Below are positions 54,052 through 64,000 of a stretch of 64,000 nucleotides of DNA, in pieces. Below the pieces are notes generated by a model. It was not told the DNA's origin. It did not search any database and worked only from the letters and a program-made list of their open reading frames with translations. How positions within the stretch are numbered: position 1 is the first letter of the stretch; every line of letters begins with the position of its first letter. Origin of the DNA: Pseudomonadota bacterium (GTDB taxonomy: Bacteria; Pseudomonadota; Alphaproteobacteria; Acetobacterales; Acetobacteraceae); assembly GCA_021809435.1 (NCBI GenBank), contig JAKBAD010000007.1, forward strand, positions 62,001 through 126,000, in the 5' to 3' direction. A program made the position numbers and the translations under genes.

Positions 54052-54986
54052 CCGGTTTCTCCCACATCCCCGTGCTGATGACCGAGGCGATCGACATGCT
54101 CAACGTGCGTGACGGCGGCGTCTATCTCGACGGCACGTTCGGCGGCGGCGGCTATGCCCGCGCCATCCTCGCGCGCGCCAATTGCAAGCTCCACGCCATC
54201 GACCGTGACGAGCAGGCCGTGCTGCGCGGCCGCGCGCTGGCCGCCGAATTTCCCGGCCGGTTCACAATCCTTCCAGGTCGCATCAGCGAGCTTCAAAATC
54301 TTCTGGCGGCCCACGGGGTGTCTCGCCTCGATGGCGCGGTGTTCGATCTCGGCGTCTCCTCCTACCAGATCGATGATCCCGCCCGCGGTTTTTCATTCCG
54401 CTTCGATGGCCCTCTCGATATGCGCATGGGCAATCAGGGACAAACCGCGGCGGATCTCGTCAATACGTTCCCCGAATCGGAACTTGCTGATATTTTCTTT
54501 AAATTCGGAGAAGAGAAGGCGTCGCGCAAAATCGCGCGGGCCATCGTCGAGCGCAGGGGGGTGGAAAAATTCGCCACCACCGCTGATCTCGCCAACGTTA
54601 TTCGGGGTGTTGTGAGACCGGACAAATCGGGCATCGACCCGGCGACCAGAAGCTTCCAGGCGCTGCGCATCGCGGTGAACGAGGAGCTGAGCGACATCGA
54701 CGCCGCGCTTACCCAGGCGGCTGGCCTGCTGGCGCCCGGCGGGCGGCTGGTGGTGGTGTCGTTCCACTCCCTCGAAGACCGCATCGTCAAGCAGTTCTGC
54801 GCCCAGGCCACGGGCCGCGCGGCCAGCGCCTCCCGCCACGACCCCGCCGCCCTGTTCGCCCGGGCCGAGGCCGCGCCGTTCCATCTTCTCACCCGCGCGC
54901 CGGTGGTGGCGTCGGATGCCGAAACCAAGGCCAACCCGCGCGCCCGCAGCGCCAAGCTGCGCGCCATCGAAAGGCTCGCCGCATGA
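54048..54986 (+). CDS. rsmH: 16S rRNA (cytosine1402-N4)-methyltransferase
   Basis: 312 residues. The SAM-binding start [20 protein letters not shown] and [11 protein letters not shown], and the motifs [19 protein letters not shown] and [16 protein letters not shown], are family signatures. It methylates C1402 in the ribosomal P site. It overlaps ftsL by 4 bases. Confidence 0.96.
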   Translation: MTGFSHIPVLMTEAIDMLNVRDGGVYLDGTFGGGGYARAILARANCKLHAIDRDEQAVLRGRALAAEFPGRFTILPGRISELQNLLAAHGVSRLDGAVFDLGVSSYQIDDPARGFSFRFDGPLDMRMGNQGQTAADLVNTFPESELADIFFKFGEEKASRKIARAIVERRGVEKFATTADLANVIRGVVRPDKSGIDPATRSFQALRIAVNEELSDIDAALTQAAGLLAPGGRLVVVSFHSLEDRIVKQFCAQATGRAASASRHDPAALFARAEAAPFHLLTRAPVVASDAETKANPRARSAKLRAIERLAA

Positions 54987-55759
54987 TTGTCCGGCCCTTC
55001 ACCCTCATTTCCGGCCTGATGTTCGCGGTTTCGGGGGCCTATCTGTTCGGGGTCAAGCACCAAAGCCAGATGCTCGATTCCCAGATCAGCGCGGTCAACG
55101 CCGCCACCCAGCAGGATGAGCAAAGCATCCGCGTGCTCCAGGCCCAATGGGCGCTGGAAGCCGATCCCTCGCGCCTGGCCGCGCTGGCGGCGCAATTCAC
55201 CGGGCTCCAGCCCATGAAGCCCTCGCAGCTCGTCACCCTGGCCGATCTCGGCCACGACCTGCCCCCGCCCGGCAGCCCCGTGCCCGGCGCCAACCCGGAT
55301 GATCCGGTGCCCGCCATGCCCCAGATCGCCGCCGCCACCCCAACGCCCGCCCAGCCCGTGCCCGCCCCGTCAGCGCCCGCTCAGTTCGCGTCCGCCAAGC
55401 CCGCGCCCGCCACCCCGGCCGCCGCCGCGCCAGTCCGGCTGGCCGCAGTCACGCCGCCGCCCGCCCGGCCCGCGCCCAAGCCCGCCGCCGCGCCGGTGGC
55501 CCCGGCCACCCGCGTCGCCGTCAACACAAACATCACCCGCCGCCCGGTCCATCCCCCGCGCCACGAGGCCGCCAGCGCCGTCTATATGGCCTCCGACGTC
55601 TACACCCCGCCTCATCGGCCAAGCCCCCACGCCGCGCCGCGCCCGCCGGTGGTGCATATCGCCGATATCGCCCCCCCCACGCCCCAGCCTCAGCCAGCGC
55701 CGCCCCCCGCCTATGATGGCGGCTCGCTGCTTGGCATGGCCAACGGGGGCGGTAATTGA
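54983..55759 (+). CDS. ftsL: FtsL-like division protein with long Pro/Ala tail
   Basis: 258 residues in the ftsL position. The first 90 residues fit FtsL: a membrane segment ([18 protein letters not shown]) and a short coiled coil ([20 protein letters not shown]). About 160 residues rich in Pro and Ala follow, ending in a [15 protein letters not shown] tail, unlike the usual short FtsL. The tail is probably disordered and periplasmic. It overlaps rsmH and ftsI by 4 bases each (TTGA at the 3' junction). Confidence 0.82.
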   Translation: MIVRPFTLISGLMFAVSGAYLFGVKHQSQMLDSQISAVNAATQQDEQSIRVLQAQWALEADPSRLAALAAQFTGLQPMKPSQLVTLADLGHDLPPPGSPVPGANPDDPVPAMPQIAAATPTPAQPVPAPSAPAQFASAKPAPATPAAAAPVRLAAVTPPPARPAPKPAAAPVAPATRVAVNTNITRRPVHPPRHEAASAVYMASDVYTPPHRPSPHAAPRPPVVHIADIAPPTPQPQPAPPPAYDGGSLLGMANGGGN

Positions 55760-57768
55760 CACTCAATTTCAGGCCGGACGATCCCCCGCCTCCTGAGCGG
55801 CGCAAAGGGTCGCCCCACCGTGGTGGGGCGACCCTGCGCGTTGAGCGGGTGCGTGTCACCGGCGCCGATCTCGACCAGCGCGCCACGCTCAAAAAAGCCC
55901 GTGGGCGGCTGCTCATCACGGCCGCCGCCTTCGTGGCCATTTACGCGGTGCTCATCGGCCGGCTCACCTGGGCCACGGTCATCCACCCCATTTTGCCCTC
56001 CTCGGCGCAAATCGCGGCCATGCAGCCCCAGCTCACCGTGGCCCCGCCCACCGTTGGCCGCGCCGACATCACCGACCGCAACGGCACCATCCTGGCCGTC
56101 TCCCTGCCCGGCGCCGAGCTTTACGCCGACCCCCGCCAGGTGCCCGACCCCACCCAGGCCGCCACCTTGCTGGCCAATGCCCTGCCCGGCATCGATGCCA
56201 GCGAGGTGGCGCTCAGGCTGGGCGCCGGCATCCCCGCGCCCAAGCGCAAGGAGTTCGTCTATCTCGACCGCCGCCTCACCCCGGCCGAGGAGCTGGCGGT
56301 CAATTCACTGGGCATCCCCGGCGTTTATTTCGAGAAAAAAGAAGAGCGCCACTATCCCGATGGCAATCTGGCCGCGCACATATTGGGCGGCGTGCGCATC
56401 GACGGCACCGGCCTCGCCGGTGTCGAGCGCTATTTCAACCAGCGCCTCACCACCAGCCCGCAGCCTTTGGTACTCTCCATCGATGCCGGCATCGAGAGCA
56501 TCGTCCATGACGAGCTGCAATCCGCCGTCACCGAGTTCCAGTCCCCCGGCGCCTGCGCCATCGTCATGAACGCCCATACGGGCGAGGTGCTGGCCATGGT
56601 CAGCCTCCCCGATTACGACGTCAACGACTACGCCACCGCCGACCGCAACGCCCAGTTCAACCGCTGCGTCAACGGCGAATATGAGCCCGGCTCGGTGTTC
56701 AAGCTGCAAACCCTGTCCATGGCGCTCGATAGCGGCATGATCCATTACTGGGATTATTTCGACACCACCCACCCCCTGAAGGTCGGGCGCTTCTACATCA
56801 CCGATTTCGAGCCCGCCACCCAATGGATGGCCGTGCCCCAAATCCTCAACGTCTCCTCCAACATCGGCGCGTCCCGCATCGCCGCCATCATGGGCCCGCA
56901 GGCCGAGCAGGCCTGGTTCAAGAAGCAGGAATTCTTCGAGCCGCTGAAAATCCAGCTCCCCGGCCCGCCCCGGCCGCAATATCACCCGCTCAACCAATGG
57001 GGGCTTTCGGGCACGCTCACGGTGTCGTTTGGCGCGGGCATCGCCATCAGCCCGCTGGCGCTGGTCACCGGCGTGCTGCCCATCGTCAATGGCGGCATCC
57101 GCTACGAGCCGACGCTGCTGGCCGTCAACCCCAACGACCCGCCGCCCCAGGGCGTGCGCATCATGAAGCAGAGCACCTCCGACATCATGCGTAAAATGAT
57201 GACCGACGTGGTGCTCTTCGGCACCGGCAAAAACGCCGCCGTGCCGGGCTATGTGGTGGGCGGCAAAACCGGCACCGCCCAGGTGGTGGGGCCCAACGGC
57301 ACTTACCTCAAGCACACCAACAACGCCTCGTTCATGGCGGCCTTCCCCATGGATGACCCGCAATATGTCGTCTATGTGCTGGTGCTTCAGCCCAAGCCCG
57401 ACAAAACCACCTACGGCTTCACCACCGGCGGCTACATCGCCGCGCCCACGGTTGGGCGCATCATCGCGCGCATCGGCCCCATGCTCGGCATCATGCCCGC
57501 CTCTGGCGACCAGCTGGCAGCCCTCGATGCCCAGCTCACCGTGCCGCTCGACCCCACGCCCCCGCCCGGCCAGCGCGCGCTTGGCCCCGGAAATCCCTAC
57601 CCGCCCGGCGCCAACGATTACGCTTACGAGCTGAACGGCCAAACCCCGCCCGACGCGCCGCCGCCCAAAGCCCCTGGCGCCAAGCCGGCCAAAAAGCTCA
57701 ACCGCCAGGCCGAGGCCGCGCCAGGCGCGCACGTCACCGTCCGCAAGGTGTATCATGCAGCCGCCTGA
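55756..57768 (+). CDS. ftsI: Septal peptidoglycan transpeptidase FtsI (PBP3)
   Basis: 670 residues. A short cytoplasmic start and one membrane segment (LLITAAAFVAIYAVLIGRL) precede a PBP dimerisation domain and the transpeptidase domain with SxxK in EPGSVFKLQT, SxN in NVSSNIGA and KTG in VGGKTGTAQV. A Pro/Ala-rich tail of about 70 residues follows. The start is TTG overlapping the ftsL stop, and murE begins 14 bp inside its 3' end. Confidence 0.95.
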   Translation: MTLNFRPDDPPPPERRKGSPHRGGATLRVERVRVTGADLDQRATLKKARGRLLITAAAFVAIYAVLIGRLTWATVIHPILPSSAQIAAMQPQLTVAPPTVGRADITDRNGTILAVSLPGAELYADPRQVPDPTQAATLLANALPGIDASEVALRLGAGIPAPKRKEFVYLDRRLTPAEELAVNSLGIPGVYFEKKEERHYPDGNLAAHILGGVRIDGTGLAGVERYFNQRLTTSPQPLVLSIDAGIESIVHDELQSAVTEFQSPGACAIVMNAHTGEVLAMVSLPDYDVNDYATADRNAQFNRCVNGEYEPGSVFKLQTLSMALDSGMIHYWDYFDTTHPLKVGRFYITDFEPATQWMAVPQILNVSSNIGASRIAAIMGPQAEQAWFKKQEFFEPLKIQLPGPPRPQYHPLNQWGLSGTLTVSFGAGIAISPLALVTGVLPIVNGGIRYEPTLLAVNPNDPPPQGVRIMKQSTSDIMRKMMTDVVLFGTGKNAAVPGYVVGGKTGTAQVVGPNGTYLKHTNNASFMAAFPMDDPQYVVYVLVLQPKPDKTTYGFTTGGYIAAPTVGRIIARIGPMLGIMPASGDQLAALDAQLTVPLDPTPPPGQRALGPGNPYPPGANDYAYELNGQTPPDAPPPKAPGAKPAKKLNRQAEAAPGAHVTVRKVYHAAA

Positions 57769-59137
57769 CCTCTCCGCCATCACCTTCATCACCGCCGATT
57801 CCCGGCGGGTGAAACCGGGCTGCCTGTTCGCGGCCCTGCCCGGCACCAAGGCCGATGGCCGCGCCTTCATCGCCCAGGCCGTGGCCCAGGGCGCCGCCGC
57901 CGTGCTCGCCCCCACCGGCACGCCCTGGCCCGCCGGCACGCCCAGCGTGCCGCTCATTCTCTCCGATGACCCGCGCGCCGAGCTGGCCCGCCTGGCCGTG
58001 CGCCTGGCCGGCCCCATGCCCGCGCATCTGGCCGCCGTCACCGGCACCAACGGCAAAACCAGCACGGTCGATTTCCTGCGCCAGCTCTTCACGTTGAGCG
58101 GCCATCAGGCCGCCTCGCTCGGCACGCTGGGCATCATCGCCCCCCACCGCCCGGTGAGCGAGAGCCTGACCACCCCCGACCCCGTGACCCTCGCCAACAC
58201 CCTGGCCGAGCTGGCGCGCTCTGGCGTCACCCACGCCGCGCTCGAGGCGTCCAGCCATGGGCTGGTGCAAAAACGGCTCGATGGCCTGCGCTTCCAGGCC
58301 GCCGGCTTCACCAACCTCACCCGCGACCATCTTGATTATCACCACACCATGGCGGCCTACGCCGAGGCCAAGCTCGGCCTGTTCACCCGCCTCATGGCCC
58401 CCCACGGCGCGGTGCGCGTAATGGCCGGGCTCGATGCCGCCTTGCGCGCCCGCTTGGCCGGGCTGGCGGCGGGGCAGGGGCTCGATTACGCCGAAATCGA
58501 AATCGCCAACCTCACCCCGCGCCCCGATGGTCAATCCTTCACCATCAACGGCATAGAGGCTGAACTTCACCTCCCCGGCCGCTTTCAGGCCGAAAACGCC
58601 GCCCTCGCCGCCGCCCTCGCCCAGGCCATGGGGGTCAGCAACGCCATCGCCCTGCTGCCCCGCCTTGCCGGCGTGCGCGGCCGGCTGGAGCGCGCGCTGG
58701 TGCTGCCCAACGGCGCCACTGTTTACGTCGATTACGCCCACACGCCCGACGCCATCGCGCGCGTGCTGCAAGCGCTCCGCCCCCATGCGCTGGGCCGCCT
58801 GCACATCCTCCTCGGCGCCGGCGGCGACCGCGACCCCGGCAAGCGTCCGCTCATGGGCGAAGCCGCCGTGCAGGGCGCCGATCACGTCATCGTCACCGAC
58901 GACAATCCCCGCTCCGAAGACCCCGCCCTGATCCGCGCCGCCATCATGGCCGCCGCCCCCGGGGCGCGTGAAATCCCCGGCCGCCGCGAGGCCATCGCCG
59001 CCGCCCTGGCGGGGCTGGCGGCGGGCGATGTGCTGGTGGTCGCCGGCAAAGGCCACGAGCAGGGCCAGATCATCAAGGGCGAAATCATCCCCTTCGACGA
59101 CGCCGCCGTCATCCGCGAACTCGGGGGGCAGCCATGA
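57755..59137 (+). CDS. murE: UDP-MurNAc-tripeptide synthetase (MurE)
   Basis: 460 residues. ATP-binding VTGTNGKTSTVDFL, substrate carbamate-Lys region and the DNPR motif (VTDDNPRSEDPALI) that selects meso-diaminopimelate. It adds the third residue of the stem peptide. ATG 57755 lies inside the ftsI 3' end; the stop overlaps murF by 4 bases. Confidence 0.96.
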   Translation: MQPPDLSAITFITADSRRVKPGCLFAALPGTKADGRAFIAQAVAQGAAAVLAPTGTPWPAGTPSVPLILSDDPRAELARLAVRLAGPMPAHLAAVTGTNGKTSTVDFLRQLFTLSGHQAASLGTLGIIAPHRPVSESLTTPDPVTLANTLAELARSGVTHAALEASSHGLVQKRLDGLRFQAAGFTNLTRDHLDYHHTMAAYAEAKLGLFTRLMAPHGAVRVMAGLDAALRARLAGLAAGQGLDYAEIEIANLTPRPDGQSFTINGIEAELHLPGRFQAENAALAAALAQAMGVSNAIALLPRLAGVRGRLERALVLPNGATVYVDYAHTPDAIARVLQALRPHALGRLHILLGAGGDRDPGKRPLMGEAAVQGADHVIVTDDNPRSEDPALIRAAIMAAAPGAREIPGRREAIAAALAGLAAGDVLVVAGKGHEQGQIIKGEIIPFDDAAVIRELGGQP

Positions 59138-60462
59138 CCATCCTGTGGCGCGAAGCCGAACTCGCCGCCCTGTTCGGCACGGGCGCCGACATCACCGGCA
59201 TCAGCATCGATTCGCGCACCCTCCAGCCCGGCGAGCTGTTCATCGCCCTGCAAGACACGCGCGACGGCCATGATTTCGTCGCCGCCGCCTTCGCCAGGGG
59301 CGCCGCCGCCGCGCTGGTCTCCAAACCCTGCCCGGGCCACGTCATCCAAGTCCCCGACACGCTCAAAGCCCTCGAAACCCTGGGCGCCGCCGCCGTCCAA
59401 CGCGCGGCGGCCAAACGCATCGCCATCACCGGCTCGGTCGGCAAAACCACCACCAAGGAGATGCTGCGCCGCGCGCTCGGCGCGTTTGGCCGTGTCCACG
59501 CCGCCGAGGCCAGCTTCAACAACCATATCGGCGTGCCGCTCACCCTGGCCCGCATGCCGCGCGACACTGATTTCGCCATCTTCGAAATCGGCATGAACCA
59601 TCCGGGCGAAATCGCCCCCCTGGCCGCGCTGGTGGCGCCCGACATCGCCATCATCACCTGCATCGACCGCGCCCATCTCGGCCTCATGGGCTCCGAGGAG
59701 GCCATCGCGCGCGAAAAAGCCTCGCTCTATGCCAGCCTGCGCGCCGGCGGCACGGCGGTGGTGCCGGGCGATTCGGGCTTCCAACCCCTGCTGCGCGCCG
59801 CTATCCCGCCCGGCGCCCACGCGCTCGTCACCGGCGAGGATGCCAAGCTCCTCGAATATGAGCCCAGCCCCATCGGCTCCGAGAGCCTGATCGGCCTGGC
59901 CAGCGGTCCCGTCCGCCTCAAGCTCGACGCGCCGGGCGCCCACATGGTCCGCAACGCCATGGCCGTGCTCCTCGCCGCCCAGGCGCTGGGGCTCGACCCC
60001 GCCCTCACCGCCGCCGCGCTCGATGGTTTCGCGCCCTATAAGGGCCGTGGCGCCCGCCACACGCTCACCTTGCCCCAGGGCCAGGTGCTGCTGTTCGATG
60101 AAAGCTACAACGCCTCGCGCGCCTCGCTGCGTGCCGCGCTCGCCGTGCTCCGCCTCCAGCCCGGCCGCCACCTCGCCGCCCTGGGCGACATGTTGGAGCT
60201 CGGCGCCTTCGCCGATGCCGAGCATCTGGCGCTCCGCGACGATGTCATCGCCGCATGTGACATGGTTTTCACCTCCGGCCCCCATATGGGGCTCTTGTTC
60301 GACTCGCTCCCAGCCGCCAAGCAGGGCGCGCATGCCCCCGACGCCGCCAGCCTCGCCCCGCTCGTCAAAGCCGCCCTCCGCGACGGTGACTGCCTGCTGG
60401 TCAAAGGCAGCTTCGGTTCACGCATGCGCGACGTGATCCAAGCCCTCGAAAGCCCCGGCTGA
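59134..60462 (+). CDS. murF: UDP-MurNAc-tripeptide-D-Ala-D-Ala ligase (MurF)
   Basis: 442 residues. P-loop [28 protein letters not shown] and [16 protein letters not shown] are the family motifs. It adds D-Ala-D-Ala. It overlaps murE by 4 bases and mraY by 1 base. Confidence 0.96.
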   Translation: MTILWREAELAALFGTGADITGISIDSRTLQPGELFIALQDTRDGHDFVAAAFARGAAAALVSKPCPGHVIQVPDTLKALETLGAAAVQRAAAKRIAITGSVGKTTTKEMLRRALGAFGRVHAAEASFNNHIGVPLTLARMPRDTDFAIFEIGMNHPGEIAPLAALVAPDIAIITCIDRAHLGLMGSEEAIAREKASLYASLRAGGTAVVPGDSGFQPLLRAAIPPGAHALVTGEDAKLLEYEPSPIGSESLIGLASGPVRLKLDAPGAHMVRNAMAVLLAAQALGLDPALTAAALDGFAPYKGRGARHTLTLPQGQVLLFDESYNASRASLRAALAVLRLQPGRHLAALGDMLELGAFADAEHLALRDDVIAACDMVFTSGPHMGLLFDSLPAAKQGAHAPDAASLAPLVKAALRDGDCLLVKGSFGSRMRDVIQALESPG

Positions 60463-61550
60463 TGCTCTATCTCCTGCTCCTGCCGCTGAGCCCTTATGTC
60501 CACGGGTTCAACCTGTTCCGCTACATCACCTTCCGCGCCGGCGGGGCGTGCCTCACGGCGCTCATCATCAGCTTCTGGGTGGGGCCCAAGCTCATCCGGC
60601 TGCTCAAATCCATGCAGCGCCACGGTCAGCCCATCCGCACCGATGGCCCCGAGCGCCATCTGATCGAGAAAAAAGGCACGCCCACCATGGGCGGCACGCT
60701 CATTTTGCTGGCGCTCGCCTTCGCCACCCTGCTCTGGGCCGATCTCAGCAACCAATATGTCTGGGCGACCATCATGGTCACCTTCGGCTATGGCGCCATC
60801 GGCTTCGCCGATGATTTCCTCAAGCTCACCCGCCGCAACACCAAGGGCGTGTCGGGCCGCGTGCGCCTGCTGGGCGAGGGCGCCATCGGCCTCGCCGCCG
60901 CGGTGTGGATGGTCCATCTCATGCCCCCCGACATCGCCACCGGCCTTGCCGTGCCGCTGTTCAAAAACCTGCTCATCCCGTTCGGGTTTTTGTTCCCCCT
61001 GGTCGGGCTGTTCGTGATGATGGGCTCCGCCAACGCCGTCAATTTCACCGATGGGCTGGACGGCCTGGCCACCGTCCCCACCATGATCGCGGCGGCCGTG
61101 TTCGCGCTCATCGCCTATCTGGTCGGCAATAAAATCTTCGCGGGCTATCTTGAGCTCAATTACGTGCCGGGCGTTGGCGAACTGACCGTTTTCCTGGCCG
61201 GCCTCATCGGCGCCGGCATGGGGTTCTTGTGGTTCAACGCCCCGCCCGCCGCCGTGTTCATGGGCGATACCGGCTCCCTCTCGCTGGGCGGCGCGCTGGG
61301 CGCCGTGGCGGTCGCCACCAAAAACGAGATCGTGCTGGCCATCGTCGGCGGGCTGTTCGTGGTCGAGACCATCTCGGTCATCGTGCAGGTGTTCTGGTTC
61401 AAGCGCACCGGGCGGCGGGTGTTCCTCATGGCGCCGCTGCACCATCATTTCGAGAAAAAAGGCTGGGCCGAGCCCACCATCGTCATTCGTTTCTGGATCA
61501 TCTCGATGATCCTCGGGCTGGTGGGCCTCGCCACCCTGAAAATCCGATGA
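60462..61550 (+). CDS. mraY: Phospho-MurNAc-pentapeptide transferase (MraY)
   Basis: 362-residue, ten-helix membrane enzyme that makes lipid I. Catalytic and substrate motifs are [22 protein letters not shown] and the C-terminal [15 protein letters not shown]. The family length is kept. ATG overlaps the murF stop by one base, and its own stop overlaps murD. Confidence 0.97.
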   Translation: MLYLLLLPLSPYVHGFNLFRYITFRAGGACLTALIISFWVGPKLIRLLKSMQRHGQPIRTDGPERHLIEKKGTPTMGGTLILLALAFATLLWADLSNQYVWATIMVTFGYGAIGFADDFLKLTRRNTKGVSGRVRLLGEGAIGLAAAVWMVHLMPPDIATGLAVPLFKNLLIPFGFLFPLVGLFVMMGSANAVNFTDGLDGLATVPTMIAAAVFALIAYLVGNKIFAGYLELNYVPGVGELTVFLAGLIGAGMGFLWFNAPPAAVFMGDTGSLSLGGALGAVAVATKNEIVLAIVGGLFVVETISVIVQVFWFKRTGRRVFLMAPLHHHFEKKGWAEPTIVIRFWIISMILGLVGLATLKIR

Positions 61551-62848
61551 CCGCGCCATCCCTTCCTTTCCAGGGTGAGCATTACGCCCTGGTCGGGCTG
61601 GGCCGGGCCGGCATGCCCGCCGCCCGCCGCCTGCGCGCGCTGGGCGCCAGCCTGCTGCTGTGGGATGACTCCGAACCCGCCCGCGAAGCCGCCGGCGCCG
61701 AGGGCTTCTCCATCGGCCGTCCGTCCGAATCGGGTCAGCCCTTCACCGCGCTCATCCTCTCGCCCGGCATCCCCCACAAGCTGCCCAAACCCAACCCCGA
61801 GGCCGCCTGGGCGCTCGCCCATAACCTGCCCATCTGGTGCGATGCCGAGCTGCTCTACCAGGCCGTGCGCCGCTCAGGCTCCAAGGCGCGTTTCGTGGGC
61901 ATCACCGGTACCAACGGCAAATCCACCACCACCGCGCTGCTCGCCCATATCCTGGCCGTGGCGGGCGTGCCGCACGCGGCGGGCGCCAATCTCGGCCCGG
62001 CGGCCATGAGCCTGCCCCAGCTCCCCGACAACGGCGTCTATAGCCTCGAAATGTCGAGCTATATGTTGGAGAGACTCGAAACATTGCGCTTCGATGCGGC
62101 GGTTATGCTCAACCTGACCCCGGATCATTTCGAGCGCCACGGCGACATGGCCGGCTACGCCGCCGCCAAACGCCACGTGTTCGACCGGCAAGATGAGCAT
62201 TGCACCGCCATCATCTTCACCGATGATGCGCCCAGCGCCGCCATGGCCGAGAGCCTGGCGGGCACCAAGGCCCGGCTCATCCGCCTCTCGGCCAAGGGCC
62301 AGTCCACCGGCGCGCCCGCGCTGCCCGGCGAGCATAACGCCCAAAACGCCCTGGCCGCCGCCGCGCTCGCCCGCGCGCTCGGTGTGCCCGAGGCCGCGAT
62401 CGCCCAGGCCATCCAAAGCTTCCCCGGCCTCGCCCACCGCGCCCAGCTCATCGCCACCGTGAACGGCGTGCGCTTCATCAACGATTCCAAAGCCACCAAC
62501 GCCGACGCCGCGGCCAAGGCCATGGGCGTTTACGATCATTTCGTCTGGATCGCGGGCGGCACCGCCAAAATCGGCGGCATCGACGATCTCGCCCCCTATT
62601 TCCCGCGCATCGAACAAGCCTTCCTCATCGGTCAGGATGGCGAGGCCTTCCGCGCCCAGCTCCAGGCCGCCGGGGTCAAGGCCCAGTTCGTCGCCACGCT
62701 CGAAGCCGCCGTGCCCGCCGCCTACCGCGCTGCCCAGGGCGGCAGCCATGTGGTGCTGTTCTCCCCGGCCGCGGCCAGCTTCGATCAGTTCCCCAATTTC
62801 GAGGCGCGCGGCGATCATTTCGTCAAATTGGTGGGGGAGCTGGCCTGA
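61547..62848 (+). CDS. murD: UDP-MurNAc-L-alanine:D-glutamate ligase (MurD)
   Basis: 433 residues. ATP-binding [16 protein letters not shown] and the substrate motifs [36 protein letters not shown] are present. It adds D-Glu to UDP-MurNAc-L-Ala. ATG 61547 overlaps the mraY stop (ATGA); the frame is open far upstream but that part lies within mraY. It overlaps ftsW by one base. Confidence 0.96.
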   Translation: MTAPSLPFQGEHYALVGLGRAGMPAARRLRALGASLLLWDDSEPAREAAGAEGFSIGRPSESGQPFTALILSPGIPHKLPKPNPEAAWALAHNLPIWCDAELLYQAVRRSGSKARFVGITGTNGKSTTTALLAHILAVAGVPHAAGANLGPAAMSLPQLPDNGVYSLEMSSYMLERLETLRFDAAVMLNLTPDHFERHGDMAGYAAAKRHVFDRQDEHCTAIIFTDDAPSAAMAESLAGTKARLIRLSAKGQSTGAPALPGEHNAQNALAAAALARALGVPEAAIAQAIQSFPGLAHRAQLIATVNGVRFINDSKATNADAAAKAMGVYDHFVWIAGGTAKIGGIDDLAPYFPRIEQAFLIGQDGEAFRAQLQAAGVKAQFVATLEAAVPAAYRAAQGGSHVVLFSPAAASFDQFPNFEARGDHFVKLVGELA

Positions 62849-63963
62849 TGCGCAGCTTCTCCCGCGCCGATACCTCAACCCTTGGCCGCTGGTGGTGGAG
62901 CGTCGATCGCCCGACCCTCGTCGGCCTCGCCATTTTGCTGGGCATTGGCTATGTGCTGGCGCTGGCGGCCATGCCCTCGGTCACGCTCCATTTCTCCGAC
63001 CCGCATCTGCGCGACATGCTCAAGCAGATCAGCTTTCTGGTGCTGGGCGGCGGCACCATGCTCACAATGTCCATGCTCAGCCTGCGCCAGGTCAAGCTCA
63101 CCGCCTTTGGCTTGGGCATATTGTTCTTCCTGCTCACCGGCTTCACCCTCCTGCATGGCATCGAGGTCGATGGCGCCCATCGCTGGATCTCCCTGCCCGG
63201 CATCACCCTGCAACCCTCCGAATTCCTGCGCCCGGGCTTCATCATCATCACCGGCTGGCTCATCGCCGAGGCCCGCCGCACGCCCGGCTTTCCCGGCAAG
63301 CGCGCGGCGCTCGCGGTTTATCTGGTGGTCGCCCTCTTGCTCAAAATGCAGCCCGATATCGGCATGACCTTCCTTTTCACCATGGTCGTGTTCACCCAGT
63401 TCTATCTCGATGGGCTGGATGTGAAATGGGTCGGCGTGGCGCTCATCGTGCTGGTGCTGGCCGGGGTTTATGCGTTCTTGTTCATCACCCACGTGCACAC
63501 GCGCGTGATGATGTTCATCGATCCGCCGCCCGGCAGCCAGGCGCAAACCGCGCTCATGGCCTTTGGCAATGGCGGCGCCTTCGGGCTTGGCCCGGGCGAG
63601 GGCCAGGTCAAGCACTTCCTCCCCGATGCCCGCGCCGATTTCGTGTTCGCCGTCGCGGGCGAGGAGTTCGGCCTGTTCTTCTGCGCCTTCATCATCCTCA
63701 TTTTCGCGGCCCTGGTGCTGCGCGCGCTGTTGCGCCTGCTGCCCGAGCCCAATTTGTTCGTGGTGCTCGCGGGCGGCGGTCTCATCTCGGCATTTGGCCT
63801 GCAAGCCTTCGTCAACATGGCCTCCTCGCTTTCACTCATCCCCACCAAGGGCATGACCCTGCCGTTCATCTCCTATGGCGGCTCCTCGGCGCTGGCGGTG
63901 TCCATCCAAATGGGCTTTCTCCTTGCCCTCACCCGCAAACGCCACGCGGGAGACGCATCATGA
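62848..63963 (+). CDS. ftsW: Septal peptidoglycan glycosyltransferase FtsW
   Basis: 371 residues of the SEDS family with about ten membrane segments. Motifs: HRWISLPGITLQPSEFLRPG with the conserved Glu/Asp loop region, FGLGPGEGQVKHFLPDARAD and GMTLPFISYGGSSALAVS. It polymerises glycan strands at the septum together with FtsI. It overlaps murD by one base and murG by 4 bases. Confidence 0.96.
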   Translation: MRSFSRADTSTLGRWWWSVDRPTLVGLAILLGIGYVLALAAMPSVTLHFSDPHLRDMLKQISFLVLGGGTMLTMSMLSLRQVKLTAFGLGILFFLLTGFTLLHGIEVDGAHRWISLPGITLQPSEFLRPGFIIITGWLIAEARRTPGFPGKRAALAVYLVVALLLKMQPDIGMTFLFTMVVFTQFYLDGLDVKWVGVALIVLVLAGVYAFLFITHVHTRVMMFIDPPPGSQAQTALMAFGNGGAFGLGPGEGQVKHFLPDARADFVFAVAGEEFGLFFCAFIILIFAALVLRALLRLLPEPNLFVVLAGGGLISAFGLQAFVNMASSLSLIPTKGMTLPFISYGGSSALAVSIQMGFLLALTRKRHAGDAS

Positions 63964-64000
63964 AAGCCAACGCCAGCAAACCGATCATCATCGCGGCGGG
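63960..64000 (+). CDS. murG: MurG glycosyltransferase, 5' end only
   Basis: Only the first 13 codons are in the window. ATG overlaps the ftsW stop (ATGA), and the start MKANASKPIIIAAG has the beginning of the Gly-rich GT-B segment of MurG. The assignment rests mainly on its place after ftsW in the dcw cluster. Confidence 0.75.
   Translation, partial: MKANASKPIIIAA

Overview
This GC-rich, gene-dense window looks like a chromosomal core segment of an alphaproteobacterium, most likely of the Acetobacteraceae (Acidocella/Acidiphilium-like). The assignment is an inference. It rests on a pyruvate dehydrogenase beta subunit with its own lipoyl domain beside ftsB, a COQ10-type ubiquinone protein and Coq7, an FlbT, the order rpsT-dnaA-dnaN-recF, rnpB between ampD and mraZ, and T/A-rich palindromic repeats of a kind I associate with that family. 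I see no prophage, insertion sequence, integron or CRISPR array.

Layout. 1-3.1 kb: the 3' part of uvrA and a YiiX-like cysteine hydrolase. 3.0-10.3 kb (minus strand): ftsB, then pdhA-pdhB-pdhC-lpdA-lipA and a COQ10-like gene, so that pyruvate dehydrogenase and its lipoate maturation sit together. 10.5-11.4 kb: a secreted repeat protein. 11.4-15.3 kb: hemF, then a cytochrome bc1 operon (petA-petB-petC) coupled to a uracil-DNA glycosylase. 15.3-19.6 kb: GNAT, hldE, hslO, a lipoprotein and a cupin. 19.6-25.6 kb: rpsT, dnaA, dnaN, recF, a YmdB-type phosphoesterase and an orphan flbT. 25.6-34.7 kb: LOG protein, LysM protein, psd-pssA, a GGDEF/EAL protein, ispD, tRNA-Leu, a SOUL protein, an L,D-transpeptidase and ribA. 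34.8-42.8 kb: response regulator, deoxyribosyltransferase, an HTH/shikimate-kinase regulator, hslVU, dsbB-coq7 and a serpin. 42.9-52.3 kb: a proline-rich membrane protein, AsmA, a fused hydantoinase/5-oxoprolinase, DjlA and LysE. 52.3-64 kb: ampD, rnpB and the dcw cluster mraZ-rsmH-ftsL-ftsI-murE-murF-mraY-murD-ftsW-murG, with most genes overlapping by one to a few bases; murG is cut by the window end.

The most striking finding is the bc1 operon at 12.4-14.7 kb. The Rieske protein has lost all four iron-sulfur ligands (Cys to Asn, His to Ala, Cys to Ser, His to Asp) but keeps both disulfide cysteines. The cytochrome b has lost exactly the two histidines that bind heme bH, and the Glu of PEWY, but keeps both heme bL histidines. 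The cytochrome c1 looks intact. All frames are open, so this may be a repurposed or decaying complex that cannot run a normal Q-cycle.

A second signal is the 9-mer GGGCAGGGG. I find it about ten times on the plus strand and not on the minus strand, irrespective of gene direction. It contains the FtsK-orienting (KOPS) core GGGNAGGG. If it acts as KOPS here, replication runs left to right through the whole window, and dnaA is not next to oriC.
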